36,821 nucleotides of DNA. Origin: Bacteroidia bacterium. GTDB lineage: Bacteria > Bacteroidota > Bacteroidia > Flavobacteriales > Flavobacteriaceae. Shown piece after piece: positions 24,878 through 33,895 of this stretch. The translations under genes were made by a program, and so were the position numbers. Location of the stretch: positions 1 through 36,821 of the forward strand of contig JAUIBW010000043.1 in assembly GCA_030427585.1 (NCBI GenBank), written 5' to 3'. The notes beneath the pieces are model-generated. The model saw only the letters and a list, made by a program, of their open reading frames with translations. It had not been told where the DNA came from and did no database searches. Positions within the stretch are counted from its first letter, which is position 1. Every line of letters starts with the position of its first letter.

Positions 24878-25663
24878 ATGACTCTTACGTTTTATAAATA
24901 CCAGGGTACCGGTAATGATTTTGTAATCATTGATAATAGAGATGCTATACTCTCCAAAAATGATACCAAATTGTTTGCCAGACTTTGTGACAGAAAATTT
25001 GGTGTTGGAGCCGATGGTTTGATGTTGTTAGAGCTTCCTCAAGATAAAGAAGATGATTTTACAATGGTTTATTTTAATGCAGATGGTAATGAAAGCTCAA
25101 TGTGTGGTAATGGCGGGAGGTGTCTGGTTGCTTTTGCAGCTTTTCTCGGAGTAATAAAAGATAAGGCTACCTTTACAGCAATTGATGGTAAGCATAAAGC
25201 TGAAATAAAAGATGGTTTAGTGCATTTGCAAATGCAAAATGTATCTGATATAGAGGAGTATGATACCCATTTATTTTTAGATACCGGTTCTCCTCATCAT
25301 GTTACAATGGTTGAGGATTTAGCGAATTATGATGTAGAAAATAAAGGAAGAGCTATACGAAAAGGAGCTCCTTATTTTGAAGCCGGAAGTAATGTGAATT
25401 TTGTAGAAAAGAGAAACGATAATGAATTTGCTGTGCGTACTTATGAAAGGGGGGTAGAAAATGAAACACTATCATGTGGTACAGGAGTTACCGCGGTGGC
25501 TCTTTCTATGCATACCACCAAATTAACAAACGATCAGGAAATTGATATTCATACCCAGGGGGGGAGACTAAAAGTTACTTTTCAAAAAAATGGAAATGGA
25601 TATAAGAACATCTTTTTGATAGGGCCCGCAGAACAGGTTTTTAAAGGAGAGATTGTATGGTAA
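24878..25663 (+). CDS. dapF: Diaminopimelate epimerase
   Basis: A 261-residue enzyme that interconverts LL- and meso-diaminopimelate, the last step before lysine and the precursor of peptidoglycan cross-links. The two catalytic Cys are C76 (SSMCGNGGRC) and C200 (TLSCGTGV), in the two mirrored halves of the DapF fold. It also has YQGTGNDFVIID at the start and GRLKV near the end. It is the first gene of a tight operon with a GNAT gene (7-base overlap) and mltG (11-base overlap), linking precursor synthesis and glycan-strand processing. Confidence 0.97.
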   Translation: MTLTFYKYQGTGNDFVIIDNRDAILSKNDTKLFARLCDRKFGVGADGLMLLELPQDKEDDFTMVYFNADGNESSMCGNGGRCLVAFAAFLGVIKDKATFTAIDGKHKAEIKDGLVHLQMQNVSDIEEYDTHLFLDTGSPHHVTMVEDLANYDVENKGRAIRKGAPYFEAGSNVNFVEKRNDNEFAVRTYERGVENETLSCGTGVTAVALSMHTTKLTNDQEIDIHTQGGRLKVTFQKNGNGYKNIFLIGPAEQVFKGEIVW

Positions 25664-26184
25664 CTTTAAAAGGGAAAAATATTTATTTACGGGCTCTTGA
25701 ACCCGAAGATCTTGATTTTGTTTATATTGTAGAAAATGATGAACAGATTTGGGAAATGAGCTCTACCCAGACTCCATACTCTCGATTTTTGATTAAAGAG
25801 TATTTGGAGAATTCGCATAAAGATATTTATGAAGTAAAACAGTTACGATTGGTTATTTGTTCTAATGATCACGCTACACTGGGTTTAATAGATTTGTTTG
25901 ATTTCAACCCTATGCATAATAGAGCAGGAGTTGGTGTTTTGATAGTAGAAAAAGAAAATAGAGGCAAGGGTTATGGAGCAGAAGCTTTAGAGCTTATTGT
26001 AGACTATGGTTTTACTCACTTGCATTTGCATCAATTATATGCAAATATTTCTGAAGATAATGTGACTAGTATTAAACTATTTGAAAATAGAGGGTTTAAT
26101 AAAGTTGGGGTAAAGAAAGAATGGAATCGAGTAAAAGATATTTATAAAGACGAATTTTTATATCAATTAGTATATGTACATTAA
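25657..26184 (+). CDS. GNAT-family acetyltransferase (RimJ/RimL-like)
   Basis: A 175-residue protein of the RimJ/RimL branch of GNAT acetyltransferases: start LKGKNIYLRALEPEDLDF, acetyl-CoA loop ENRGKGYGAEAL and the terminal beta strand region EFLYQLVYVH. Substrates of this branch include protein N-termini and small amines; nothing here tells which. Its ATG overlaps the dapF stop and its end overlaps the mltG start, so the three are probably translationally coupled. Confidence 0.88.
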   Translation: MVTLKGKNIYLRALEPEDLDFVYIVENDEQIWEMSSTQTPYSRFLIKEYLENSHKDIYEVKQLRLVICSNDHATLGLIDLFDFNPMHNRAGVGVLIVEKENRGKGYGAEALELIVDYGFTHLHLHQLYANISEDNVTSIKLFENRGFNKVGVKKEWNRVKDIYKDEFLYQLVYVH

Positions 26185-27217
26185 AAAAATACTATTAGTT
26201 ATTGCATTATTGGGTTTAATTGTAGGAGGGATTTTTGCATATTATGTCTATCAAGCGGTTTTTTCCCCTAATACCAGTTTCGAAACTAAAACAGCAACCA
26301 TTTATATACCTACAGGGGCTACTTATACAGAGCTTATCGAAACGATTAGCCCTGTGATTAATGATATTTATAGTTTTGATAGGATTGCAAGAAGGAAAGG
26401 GTATATTAATAAAATTAAACCAGGGCGATATATTTTGCAAAAAGGTCTTAATAATAACGATATTATAAATGTTTTACGAAGTAAGAACTCACCTATACAT
26501 GTTAGCTTTAATAATCAGGAAAGGTTGGAAAACCTTGCAGGTAGAATTGCTTCGCAAATCGAATCTGATAGTATTTCTTTGTTAAAAGCATTTAAAGAAG
26601 AATCTTTCTTAGAAGCTAATGATTTTACTCCAGAAACTGCTTTAGCGATGTATATTCCTAATAAGTATGAATTCTTTTGGAATACTTCTGCAGAACAGTT
26701 TAGGAAAAGAATGTTAAAAGAGTACAAGCGATTTTGGAACGAATCCCGTATGTCAAAAGCAAAGCAAATAGGGTTGACCCAAAATCAAGTAATCACTATT
26801 GCTTCTATTGTGCAAAAAGAAACAGCAAAAGTAGATGAGCGTCCAAGAGTAGCAGGAGTTTATATGAATAGGTATAATAATAATTGGAAATTAGATGCAG
26901 ACCCGACCGTAATCTATGCAATTAAAAAACATAGCAATGACTGGGATACAATTATAAAACGTGTGTTATATAAAGATTTAGAGCTAGATAGCCCTTATAA
27001 TACTTATAAATATGCTTCATTACCTCCAGGGCCAATAGCAATGCCTGATATTTCATCAATTGATGCAGTTCTTAATTATGAAAAGCATGAATATTACTTT
27101 TTTGTAGCTAATGTAGAAAACTTTGGGTATCATAAATTTGCCAAGACGATCAGTCAGCATAATCGTAATAAAAAACAATATGTTGATTGGATTAATAAAC
27201 AAGGGGTAAAACGATGA
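26174..27217 (+). CDS. mltG: Endolytic peptidoglycan transglycosylase
   Basis: A 347-residue YceG/MltG-family protein: a single N-terminal transmembrane helix (~residues 5-27), a LysM-like region (~40-105) and the catalytic domain with the signature IASIVQKET, whose catalytic Glu is E216. Further conserved parts are DPTVIYA, SPYNTYKY...LPPGPI, and YYFFVA near the end. It cuts nascent glycan strands at the inner membrane and sets their length. It is the third gene of the dapF-GNAT-mltG operon. Confidence 0.96.
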   Translation: MYIKKILLVIALLGLIVGGIFAYYVYQAVFSPNTSFETKTATIYIPTGATYTELIETISPVINDIYSFDRIARRKGYINKIKPGRYILQKGLNNNDIINVLRSKNSPIHVSFNNQERLENLAGRIASQIESDSISLLKAFKEESFLEANDFTPETALAMYIPNKYEFFWNTSAEQFRKRMLKEYKRFWNESRMSKAKQIGLTQNQVITIASIVQKETAKVDERPRVAGVYMNRYNNNWKLDADPTVIYAIKKHSNDWDTIIKRVLYKDLELDSPYNTYKYASLPPGPIAMPDISSIDAVLNYEKHEYYFFVANVENFGYHKFAKTISQHNRNKKQYVDWINKQGVKR

Positions 27218-27570
27218 TTGGCAGTCTGTTTTTTTGTAGGAAAAAAAACAGTAATTTCTTATTTTTAATCAAAAACAGCACAGATTTATTAACAAAATTG
27301 TATTCTTTTTTGTGAATTACTTGCAGAAAGAAAGATTCATTTTTTCTCGATTAAAACACTAGGTTTGACGTTTAAGTGTCGTTTTTAAGGTTTTTTATAA
27401 GGATTTTAACCATTTTTTCTCTTGTTTTTTGTTGTAAAATACTGTTTTTCAGTATTATAATTATTTTAACACTTGATTCTTTTTATTTTTTTTAAAAGTT
27501 GTATATTTGCACGGCAAAAATTTAAGTAGTGGGGGACGTCATTTATGATGGCTACTTAGAAATTTTTTAT
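27218..27570 (+). other. mltG-to-lysozyme gap with promoter and leader hairpin
   Basis: A T-rich 350-base region without genes. It holds a weak hairpin (AATACTG/CAGTATT, 27438-27456), an exact -7 element TATATTTG (27502-27509) and a leader hairpin TAAGTAG/CTACTTA (27523-27529 with 27552-27558). The hairpin supports the ATG at 27571 rather than the one at 27529 as the start of the next gene. Confidence 0.55.
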
Positions 27571-28212
27571 ATGATAAAGAAGATAGTAGGATTATCTGTA
27601 TTACTTACAATTGGGGGGATACTATTGCTAAGTTTTACAACAAAAGAAAGTGTAGATCTTAGTTCTTATAGTACAGAGGGTTTAGATCTGTATTACATTG
27701 CACCTAACTTTAATGAAATAGAAGATGATAGTACCTTTTTCTCTCCAGAGCTTGGTAAATCTTATATAGGGTTTAAAGAGGCTGTTGCTTTTAAAGAGTC
27801 TCGTGGAGATTATGGTGTGGTTAATCAATTTGGTTATTTGGGAAAATATCAATTTGGTAAAGGAACACTTGATTTGATAGGTATTAGAAATGTAAAAAGA
27901 AATCAATTTCTTAGCAACCCCGCTCTTCAAGAAAAAGCATTTTATGCTAATCTGTCTAGAAATAAATGGGTACTACGTAGGGATATAAAATGGTATGTTG
28001 GTAGAAGGATAAATGGAGTAGAGGTGACAGAGTCGGGGATTCTGGCTGCTGCTCATCTATCCGGGCCGGGTGCTGTAAAAAAATATTTGCGTAGTGGAGG
28101 AGTAGAGGGTTTTGCAGATGCTTTTGGTACTACAATTCGTTATTATATGAAACGATTCGGAGGGTATGACACTTCTTTTGTTGTTCCTAATAAAAAAGCA
28201 AAAGCTATCTAG
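27571..28212 (+). CDS. Exported lysozyme-like/transglycosylase-like protein
   Basis: About 213 residues from the chosen ATG (MIKKIVGLSVLLTIGG, a signal or membrane anchor); an upstream ATG at 27529 would add 14 residues inside the leader hairpin. Residues ~65-150 resemble the lysozyme/SLT fold, with FKESRGDYGVVNQFGYLGKYQFG. E76 in KESRG is the likely catalytic acid, and the Gly-Tyr-Gly-Lys-Tyr-Gln-Phe segment is typical of that fold. A LysM domain is not visible. It follows mltG but has its own promoter. It would act on peptidoglycan; enzyme class is by resemblance. Confidence 0.8.
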   Translation: MIKKIVGLSVLLTIGGILLLSFTTKESVDLSSYSTEGLDLYYIAPNFNEIEDDSTFFSPELGKSYIGFKEAVAFKESRGDYGVVNQFGYLGKYQFGKGTLDLIGIRNVKRNQFLSNPALQEKAFYANLSRNKWVLRRDIKWYVGRRINGVEVTESGILAAAHLSGPGAVKKYLRSGGVEGFADAFGTTIRYYMKRFGGYDTSFVVPNKKAKAI

Positions 28213-28226
28213 TTTTTTTCTAAGGC

Positions 28227-28955
28227 TTAATCTCTTTGTATAATATATATGGTTGGTCTTTTGTGAAGATCTACTTCTTCTTTTTTCCATTCTTCAACTG
28301 TTTTGGTGGCAATAAATTCGGAGGTTAATGTGATGTCGCATGCAATACATAATCTGGTATTGGTGTTTAATATAGTTTTGAGATCAGAAAACATTTTGTC
28401 GTTTCGATAAGGGGTTTCAATAAATATCTGTGCTTGATTTTTTTCTAAAGAGGTTTTTTCCAGATGTTTTATGGTTGATTTTCTTTCGTTTTTATCGATG
28501 GGAAGGTAGCCGTTAAAGGTGAAATTCTGACCATTCATTCCGCTGCTCATCATAGCTAGTAATATCGACGATGGTCCTACAAGAGGTGTTACAGGTATTC
28601 CTTTTTCGTGAGCTATTTTAACAACTTCTGCTCCTGGATCTGCAATTCCAGGGCATCCAGCATCAGATAGTAAACCGATAGATTCTCCGTTAAGGCAAGG
28701 TGTAAGATAGCTAGGTATCTCAGAGATATCTGTGTATTTGTTAACGGTATGTATAACAATAGAGCGTTGAGACTTACTGGGGCTTACCTTTTTTATAAAT
28801 CGTCTTGCAGGCTTTTCGTTTTCTACAATATAGTGATTTACTTGCTCTAATACCTTTTTAATGGATATAGGAAGTACTTCTAAAGGGACATCATCTCCTA
28901 ATCGTGTTGGGATTAGGTATAATTTTCCTTTGGGATCTAGGGGTTTAAATTCCAT
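28227..28955 (-). CDS. RsmI-like SAM-dependent methyltransferase
   Basis: A 242-residue tetrapyrrole-methylase fold protein. It has KLYLIPTRLGDD at the start, the glycine-rich GLLSDAGCPGIADPG, VTPLVGPSSILLAMMSSGMNG and IFIETPYRN. This places it near RsmI, the 16S rRNA C1402 ribose 2'-O-methyltransferase, but it is shorter than E. coli RsmI (286) and many Bacteroidota have a second, distinct RsmI-like paralogue. It converges on the lysozyme-like gene, 14 bases apart. Calling it SAM-dependent methyltransferase is safe; rRNA as substrate is uncertain. Confidence 0.85.
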   Translation of the reverse strand: MEFKPLDPKGKLYLIPTRLGDDVPLEVLPISIKKVLEQVNHYIVENEKPARRFIKKVSPSKSQRSIVIHTVNKYTDISEIPSYLTPCLNGESIGLLSDAGCPGIADPGAEVVKIAHEKGIPVTPLVGPSSILLAMMSSGMNGQNFTFNGYLPIDKNERKSTIKHLEKTSLEKNQAQIFIETPYRNDKMFSDLKTILNTNTRLCIACDITLTSEFIATKTVEEWKKEEVDLHKRPTIYIIQRD

Positions 28956-29198
28956 AGGTTATTTTGTAACTGGTTTTTTAAAGATCTTTTTGTTGATGTG
29001 TCGTTGTGATGTTGTATTTTGTGAATTATCAATAAATAAATCTTTAAGGTTTAAGAACGTTTATGCCCTTGGTAGGGTGTTACTAAAATAGTATTATTTT
29101 TTTTATTGTTATCTATTGTAACGCTATTATTTGTGATGATAGTATGTGGTAATGGGAAATGGTATTGGTGTTAATTGTGTTGTTTGGTTGTGTAAGGT

Positions 29199-29669
29199 TT
29201 ATGAATGATTGAGGTCTTCGAGTTTTCTGGCGATATTGTCGCATGCTTCATTAAGCATTTGAAATACCTCTTCAAAGCCCTGATCGCCTCCGTAATATGG
29301 ATCGGGAACATCAAGATTGCTATTGGGGTACGATTCGTTTAAGATGCGTTTTACTTTACTTTTTTCATGGTCATTGCTGGCTAGATTGATTATGTTTTGA
29401 TAGTTAGAGCTATCCATGGCATATATGTGGTCATATGTTGTAAAGTCGCTAATTTTAAATTGAGCAGCTCTTTGGTCTGTGATATCAATATCATGTTGTC
29501 TTGCAATATTGATAGAGCGTTGATCGGGTTTACTACCGATATGATAGCTACTGGTTCCACAAGATGATACACTATAATAACTCGGATCGAGTTTAGATTT
29601 TAGGATACCTTCTGCTAAGGGGGATCTGCATATATTGCCTAAGCATACCATTAGAATTTTAACTTTCAT
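29199..29669 (-). CDS. Low-molecular-weight protein tyrosine phosphatase
   Basis: A 156-residue LMW-PTP with the phosphate loop VCLGNICRSP near the start (nucleophile C9, R15 of CX5R) and the general acid loop DVPDPYYG near residue 120. It dephosphorylates tyrosine or arginine phosphate in proteins; the target is unknown. It lies 95 bases from dnaA on the same strand, followed by the RsmI-like gene, an order I recall as frequent in flavobacteria. Confidence 0.93.
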   Translation of the reverse strand: MKVKILMVCLGNICRSPLAEGILKSKLDPSYYSVSSCGTSSYHIGSKPDQRSINIARQHDIDITDQRAAQFKISDFTTYDHIYAMDSSNYQNIINLASNDHEKSKVKRILNESYPNSNLDVPDPYYGGDQGFEEVFQMLNEACDNIARKLEDLNHS

Positions 29670-29763
29670 ATAGTTTGTTTTGTTGTTTTAGGTGTGGTAT
29701 ACATGTTTTTACTAATAATGCAATTGAAATATTAGTGTTGATCTGTTTGCAAACAATGTAAAA

Positions 29764-31191
29764 TTATAATGTAAGTTTCTTTCCTAAATCTTCTACGTAT
29801 TTCCTAAATTGCTTATCTGTAGATGATAGATTGTCTACTGTTTTGCAGGCGTGTAGGACAGTGGCATGATCTCTTTTTCCTATTTGTGTGCCAATACTGG
29901 CTAAAGAGGCTTTGGTTAGCTTTTTTGCAAAAAACATAGCTAGTTGTCTTGCTTGTACAATATGACGTTTTCGTGTCTTTGATTGTAGTGTTTCTACATC
30001 CATCTGGAAATAATCACTTACCACCTTTTGGATGTAATCAATAGATACCTCACGTTTTGTGTTTTTAACATAGTTATCTACTATGGCTTTGGCAAGGTCT
30101 ATTGTGATATCTTTTTTGTTAAAAGAAGAATGGGCTATTAGTGATATAATTGCGCCTTCTAATTCTCGGATATTGGTTTTGATATTGTTTGCCAGGAATT
30201 CAACTATTTCTTCAGGCATCTCTACACCATCACGATACAGCTTGTTTTTGATGATCGAAATTCTGGTTTCGAAATCAGGTTGATGTAATTCTGCAGATAA
30301 CCCCCATTTAAAACGGGAAAGTAATCGTTGTTCTATATCCTGCATATCTACAGGAGCTTTATCACTGGTTAGAATTACTTGCTTTCCGTTTTGGTGTAAA
30401 TGGTTGAAAATATGAAAGAATACATCTTGAGTTCCTGCTTTACCAGATAATAGTTGTATATCATCAACAATCAAAACATCAATAATCTGATAAAAATGAA
30501 TAAAATCATTTCTGTTATTCTTTTTTACAGATTCTATATATTGCTGAGTAAATTTTTCGGCAGAAATATATAATACTGTTTTTTCTGGATAATTGTCTTT
30601 TATGTTAACGCCGATTGCATGGGCTAGGTGAGTTTTTCCTAAACCAACTCCTCCAAAAATAAGTAAAGGGTTAAAAGAGGTGCCTCCAGGTTTATTGGCT
30701 ACGGCCATACCTGCAGAACGAGCTAATCGGTTAGAATCTCCTTCTAAGAAATTTTCAAAATTATAACTTGGATTTAATTGGGATTCTATTTTTACATTTC
30801 GTATTCCAGGAATAACGAATGGATTTTTTAACTCAGGATTTTTACTTTTAATAGGAACATCAACTTCTTGTGAGTTAACAGGAGTTCGATTAGAACTAGG
30901 GATTTTTTCAGTAAATGGCTTTTTGTTGCCATATGTGTTTTCCATTTTAATGACATAAACTAACTTGGCACTTTCTCCTAATTCTCGGGTTAAAGATACT
31001 TTAAGTAGATTTACGTAATGTTCTTCTAGCCACTCGTAAAAAAATTTACTAGGAACCTGAATACTGAGAGCGCTATCTGTAAGCTTTACAGCTTTGATTG
31101 GTTCAAACCATGTTTTAAAAGCTTGAGGTGTAATATTGTCTTCTATGAAAGACAAACAACTATCCCAAACTGATTGCGCGGTTACATTCAT
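29764..31191 (-). CDS. dnaA: Chromosomal replication initiator protein DnaA
   Basis: A 475-residue AAA+ initiator. Domain I is at ~1-85 and domain III has Walker A FGGVGLGKTH and Walker B VLIVDDIQLL. Domain IV ends with the DnaA-box signature GKRDHATVLHACKTV. It binds DnaA boxes at oriC and opens the origin. The gene's start region has an AT-rich intergenic stretch of 203 bases, shared with the thioesterase gene, containing paired inverted repeats. I could not find good TTATCCACA boxes, so this is not shown to be the origin. Confidence 0.97.
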   Translation of the reverse strand: MNVTAQSVWDSCLSFIEDNITPQAFKTWFEPIKAVKLTDSALSIQVPSKFFYEWLEEHYVNLLKVSLTRELGESAKLVYVIKMENTYGNKKPFTEKIPSSNRTPVNSQEVDVPIKSKNPELKNPFVIPGIRNVKIESQLNPSYNFENFLEGDSNRLARSAGMAVANKPGGTSFNPLLIFGGVGLGKTHLAHAIGVNIKDNYPEKTVLYISAEKFTQQYIESVKKNNRNDFIHFYQIIDVLIVDDIQLLSGKAGTQDVFFHIFNHLHQNGKQVILTSDKAPVDMQDIEQRLLSRFKWGLSAELHQPDFETRISIIKNKLYRDGVEMPEEIVEFLANNIKTNIRELEGAIISLIAHSSFNKKDITIDLAKAIVDNYVKNTKREVSIDYIQKVVSDYFQMDVETLQSKTRKRHIVQARQLAMFFAKKLTKASLASIGTQIGKRDHATVLHACKTVDNLSSTDKQFRKYVEDLGKKLTL

Positions 31192-31309
31192 TCTTGTGGT
31201 CAGGTTTACTTTTTGTTATGTTAAGGTACTAAAAAGAAATTGCTAAAAAACTCCTTACTGTTTTTGCATGACAAATATGTGAACAAAAAATGTAAAAAAA
31301 AAACGATTT

Positions 31310-31382
31310 AGGGGTTGAATATTAATTATTTTTTTCGCATAATTTGATAACACTACTTTTTAATATAACTAAAATAACCCCT
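31310..31382. repeat. Paired inverted repeats between dnaA and the thioesterase gene
   Basis: AGGGGTT (31310-31316) faces AACCCCT (31376-31382), and ATATTAA (31319-31325) faces TTAATAT (31360-31366). The two pairs are nested around an AT-rich core. This could be an operator or a DNA-structure site affecting either divergent gene. The arms are short and the span is 73 bases. Confidence 0.45.
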
Positions 31383-31394
31383 TATTTTTAAAAT

Positions 31395-31799
31395 ATGCTA
31401 ATCACTTCAAAAACTTTACTAAAAGTGCGATACTCTGAAACCGATCAGATGGGTGTAGTATACCATGGTAACTACGCGCAGTATTTAGAATTGGCACGAA
31501 TTGATTGGTTATCCCAATTAGGGGTTTCATATAAATCAATGGAAGAAAATGGCGTTATGCTTCCTGTGTTTACATTAGACTTTAAATTTAAAAAATCTGC
31601 CTTTTTCGATGATGAATTAATTGTTAAAACTTTGCTAAGGAAAATTCCTACAGCAAAAATCGTTTTCGACTATGAGATTTTTAATAAAAATAATGAATTA
31701 CTAACAACAGCATCTACAACTTTAGTCTTTGTAGATAGTAAAACAAGAAAGCCTATTCCATGTCCCTCTTACTTGCTTGAAAAAATAAAAAACTATTAA
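31395..31799 (+). CDS. Acyl-CoA thioesterase, YbgC/4HBT family
   Basis: A 134-residue hot-dog-fold thioesterase. The catalytic motif YSETDQMGVVYHGNYAQYLE has the Asp (D17) and the following His-Gly-Asn typical of 4-hydroxybenzoyl-CoA thioesterase and YbgC. It probably hydrolyses short or medium acyl-CoA. Divergent from dnaA. Its stop lies two bases from the stop of the opposite yigZ-like gene, with no visible terminator between. Confidence 0.9.
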   Translation: MLITSKTLLKVRYSETDQMGVVYHGNYAQYLELARIDWLSQLGVSYKSMEENGVMLPVFTLDFKFKKSAFFDDELIVKTLLRKIPTAKIVFDYEIFNKNNELLTTASTTLVFVDSKTRKPIPCPSYLLEKIKNY

Positions 31800-31801
31800 C
31801 C

Positions 31802-32410
31802 CTATGTTTTTCTAATTTCTATACCATACAACGGGGAAAAAACATCTTTTATTTTATCTGCAAACTTTTTTCTTACCGAAATATGAATTTTGCAATTCAA
31901 TTCATGGTCTTGCTTAGTGATTTTTAGATTATGCTCTTTAATAATTCTCATCACTTTATTCATGTCTTTATATTCGAAAGTGAGTACAAAATCAATGTTA
32001 ATTGTTTTTTCAACTATATCCGAAGTTTCAAGTGCTAATTGAGCAGCGGTTCTATATGCATTAATTAATCCGCCAACTCCTAATTTGACACCTCCAAAAT
32101 ATCGTACTACAACAATTAATATATAAGTTACATCAAAAGATAGAATCTGACCATAGATCGGTTGACCCGCAGAATTAGAAGGTTCGCCATCATCATTAAT
32201 ACGGTATGTAGCAGATTCTGCCCCTATTTTCCATGCATAACACCAATGTCTGGCAGCGTGATGTCTCTTCTTGAGATCGGCAATAATATGCTTGATCTCT
32301 TCTTCTGTATTGATAGGAAAGGTGTATCCAAAAAACTTGCTATTTCTATCTTTAAAAAGAACTTCTTCTCCAGGAACGTTAATTGTTTTATATGTATCTT
32401 TTATTTCCAA
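31802..32410 (-). CDS. YigZ/IMPACT-family protein (UPF0029)
   Basis: About 202 residues from the TTG at 32410, giving MEIKDTYKTINVPGEEVLFKD, which fits the family; a TTG at 32437 would overlap the upstream gene by 17 bases and give a less typical N-terminus. The N-terminal IMPACT domain has KFFGYTFPINTEEE, DDGEPSNSAGQPI and VVRYFGGVKLGVGGL. A C-terminal ~70-residue domain (DUF1949-like) follows. The cellular role of bacterial YigZ is not established; the yeast relative affects translation control. It is the last gene of the ribD operon. Confidence 0.9.
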   Translation of the reverse strand: MEIKDTYKTINVPGEEVLFKDRNSKFFGYTFPINTEEEIKHIIADLKKRHHAARHWCYAWKIGAESATYRINDDGEPSNSAGQPIYGQILSFDVTYILIVVVRYFGGVKLGVGGLINAYRTAAQLALETSDIVEKTINIDFVLTFEYKDMNKVMRIIKEHNLKITKQDHELNCKIHISVRKKFADKIKDVFSPLYGIEIRKT

Positions 32411-32420
32411 TGAGTATACG

Positions 32421-33290
32421 TTATATAGAAAAGGCAACTAAGATAATGCTAATAATCGCCAGAATGATACCTATCCAGTTTTTTAAAGTTAATTTTTCTT
32501 GAAAAAACAAAATCCCTGCAAGAGTTGAAACCAAAAGTATAGCTACATTATTAATAGTAAATACCGTAGAACTATCCATACTGTCATGACGTAATGCCTG
32601 AATTAAAAAATAAATCGAAAAATAATTAGGAACACCTAATACAATTCCTGCAATGATGTTTTTAAATGCAATTTTAAATGTTCCCATTATTGCTTTAGAT
32701 GCTAGTGTAATAATTCCAACAATGGCAGCAAATCCAAAAACGGTTGCAGAAAAAACCGGAATATCATTTTTAGCTACATAATGTGTTTCTAAAAATTTAA
32801 TGCTGGTATCAATAACTCCACTGCCAATAAAAACCAATACTGGGAAAATAAGATTCTTTTTTGTTATTGGGATTCCTCCAGTGGTTTTAATCGAAGTGAG
32901 ATAAACCGCGATAAGAGCAATTAGAATGCCTATGATCTTTATGATACCTGTGCTTTCTTGGTAGACAATAACCCCAAATACAATAGGGATTACTAAGCTC
33001 ATTTTGGTAGCTACAGCAGCTACAGAGAGGCCATTTCTCTGTGTGGTAATTGCCATTAAATTAAATACAGATATAAAAATTACCCCCAGAATCATTGCTC
33101 CAAAAAACCATCCTTTTCCTGATACAGAAGATAAATCTATTGGTTCTGAGTATGCTATAATTCCTGAAACAGAAGCTACTATATAATTAACAACAATTGC
33201 TTGAAGTGTATCTACATGATATTTAGAAAATAACTTAAAGATGATAAAAATCAGAGTAGATGCTAAAACACTTAAAGCTAAATAGATCAA
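32421..33290 (-). CDS. EamA-family (DMT) membrane transporter
   Basis: A 289-residue protein with about ten hydrophobic segments in two EamA repeats (starts of repeats near IYLALSVLASTLIF and IPITKKNLIFPVLVFIG). The start is TTG at 33288-33290, overlapping the HAD gene's TGA in a TTGA arrangement, so translation is probably coupled. EamA members export or import small metabolites. Some, the RibN branch, carry riboflavin, but the substrate here cannot be read off. It sits in the ribD-HAD-EamA-YigZ operon. Confidence 0.9.
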   Translation of the reverse strand: MIYLALSVLASTLIFIIFKLFSKYHVDTLQAIVVNYIVASVSGIIAYSEPIDLSSVSGKGWFFGAMILGVIFISVFNLMAITTQRNGLSVAAVATKMSLVIPIVFGVIVYQESTGIIKIIGILIALIAVYLTSIKTTGGIPITKKNLIFPVLVFIGSGVIDTSIKFLETHYVAKNDIPVFSATVFGFAAIVGIITLASKAIMGTFKIAFKNIIAGIVLGVPNYFSIYFLIQALRHDSMDSSTVFTINNVAILLVSTLAGILFFQEKLTLKNWIGIILAIISIILVAFSI

Positions 33291-33895
33291 AATAAATCAG
33301 ATTTTATAGTAAATAAATCTGTAACATCTTCGGTTACAGGGTTGTTGTTCCAGGTATGCATTCCTAGCGCAGCAGCAGTATCTGTATTATCTTTGGTGTC
33401 ATCAATAAAGAGTGTTTCGCTTGGGTTTAATTGATGTTGTTTTAAAACAAATTCAAAAATATAAGGTTCTGGCTTTCGTAGGTTGATTTCGTGAGAAAGG
33501 TAAAAAGCATCAAAACATGATTTGAATACAGGGAAAAAACTAATATTTTTCTTAATCCAATTAATGTGTAATTCGTTATTGTTACTAAGTAAGATCAATT
33601 GGTAACATTGTTCTGAAGCTAATTTCTGAATGAATTCTAGGCGATGTTTAGGGAAATCCTGTAAAAGAGCATTCCATGCATAGATAAGTTGCTTCTCTGA
33701 AGCATTGGGGATAAGCTTCTGAAAATTTTCTAAAAGTTCTGGTGTAGTAATTTTGCCTGCTTCATACAAGATATTAAGCTCTCGCAATTCTTCAGTAAGC
33801 TTTTTATTTTTGAGGTTGTATAATTCTCTTTCTGTTGCGGACTTGTCTAAATTGATAAAGACGTCTCCAAAATCAAAAATTATAGTTTTAATCAT
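33287..33895 (-). CDS. HAD-superfamily hydrolase
   Basis: A 202-residue HAD phosphatase-like enzyme of the YihX/haloacid-dehalogenase type. Nucleophile D8 is in IFDFGDVFINLD, motif II is ILLSNN, motif III Lys is in the RKPEPYIFEF region, and FIDDTKDN supplies the acidic pair. The second Asp of the classic DxD is shifted, as in YihX relatives (FDLGNV type). It overlaps ribD by eight bases and EamA by four, so it may supply the riboflavin-pathway phosphatase; substrate is inference. Confidence 0.88.
   Translation of the reverse strand: MIKTIIFDFGDVFINLDKSATERELYNLKNKKLTEELRELNILYEAGKITTPELLENFQKLIPNASEKQLIYAWNALLQDFPKHRLEFIQKLASEQCYQLILLSNNNELHINWIKKNISFFPVFKSCFDAFYLSHEINLRKPEPYIFEFVLKQHQLNPSETLFIDDTKDNTDTAAALGMHTWNNNPVTEDVTDLFTIKSDLF

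Noticed and set aside
31192..31394. Origin of replication at dnaA
   Set aside because: No cluster of TTATCCACA-type boxes was found; only weak, single matches.
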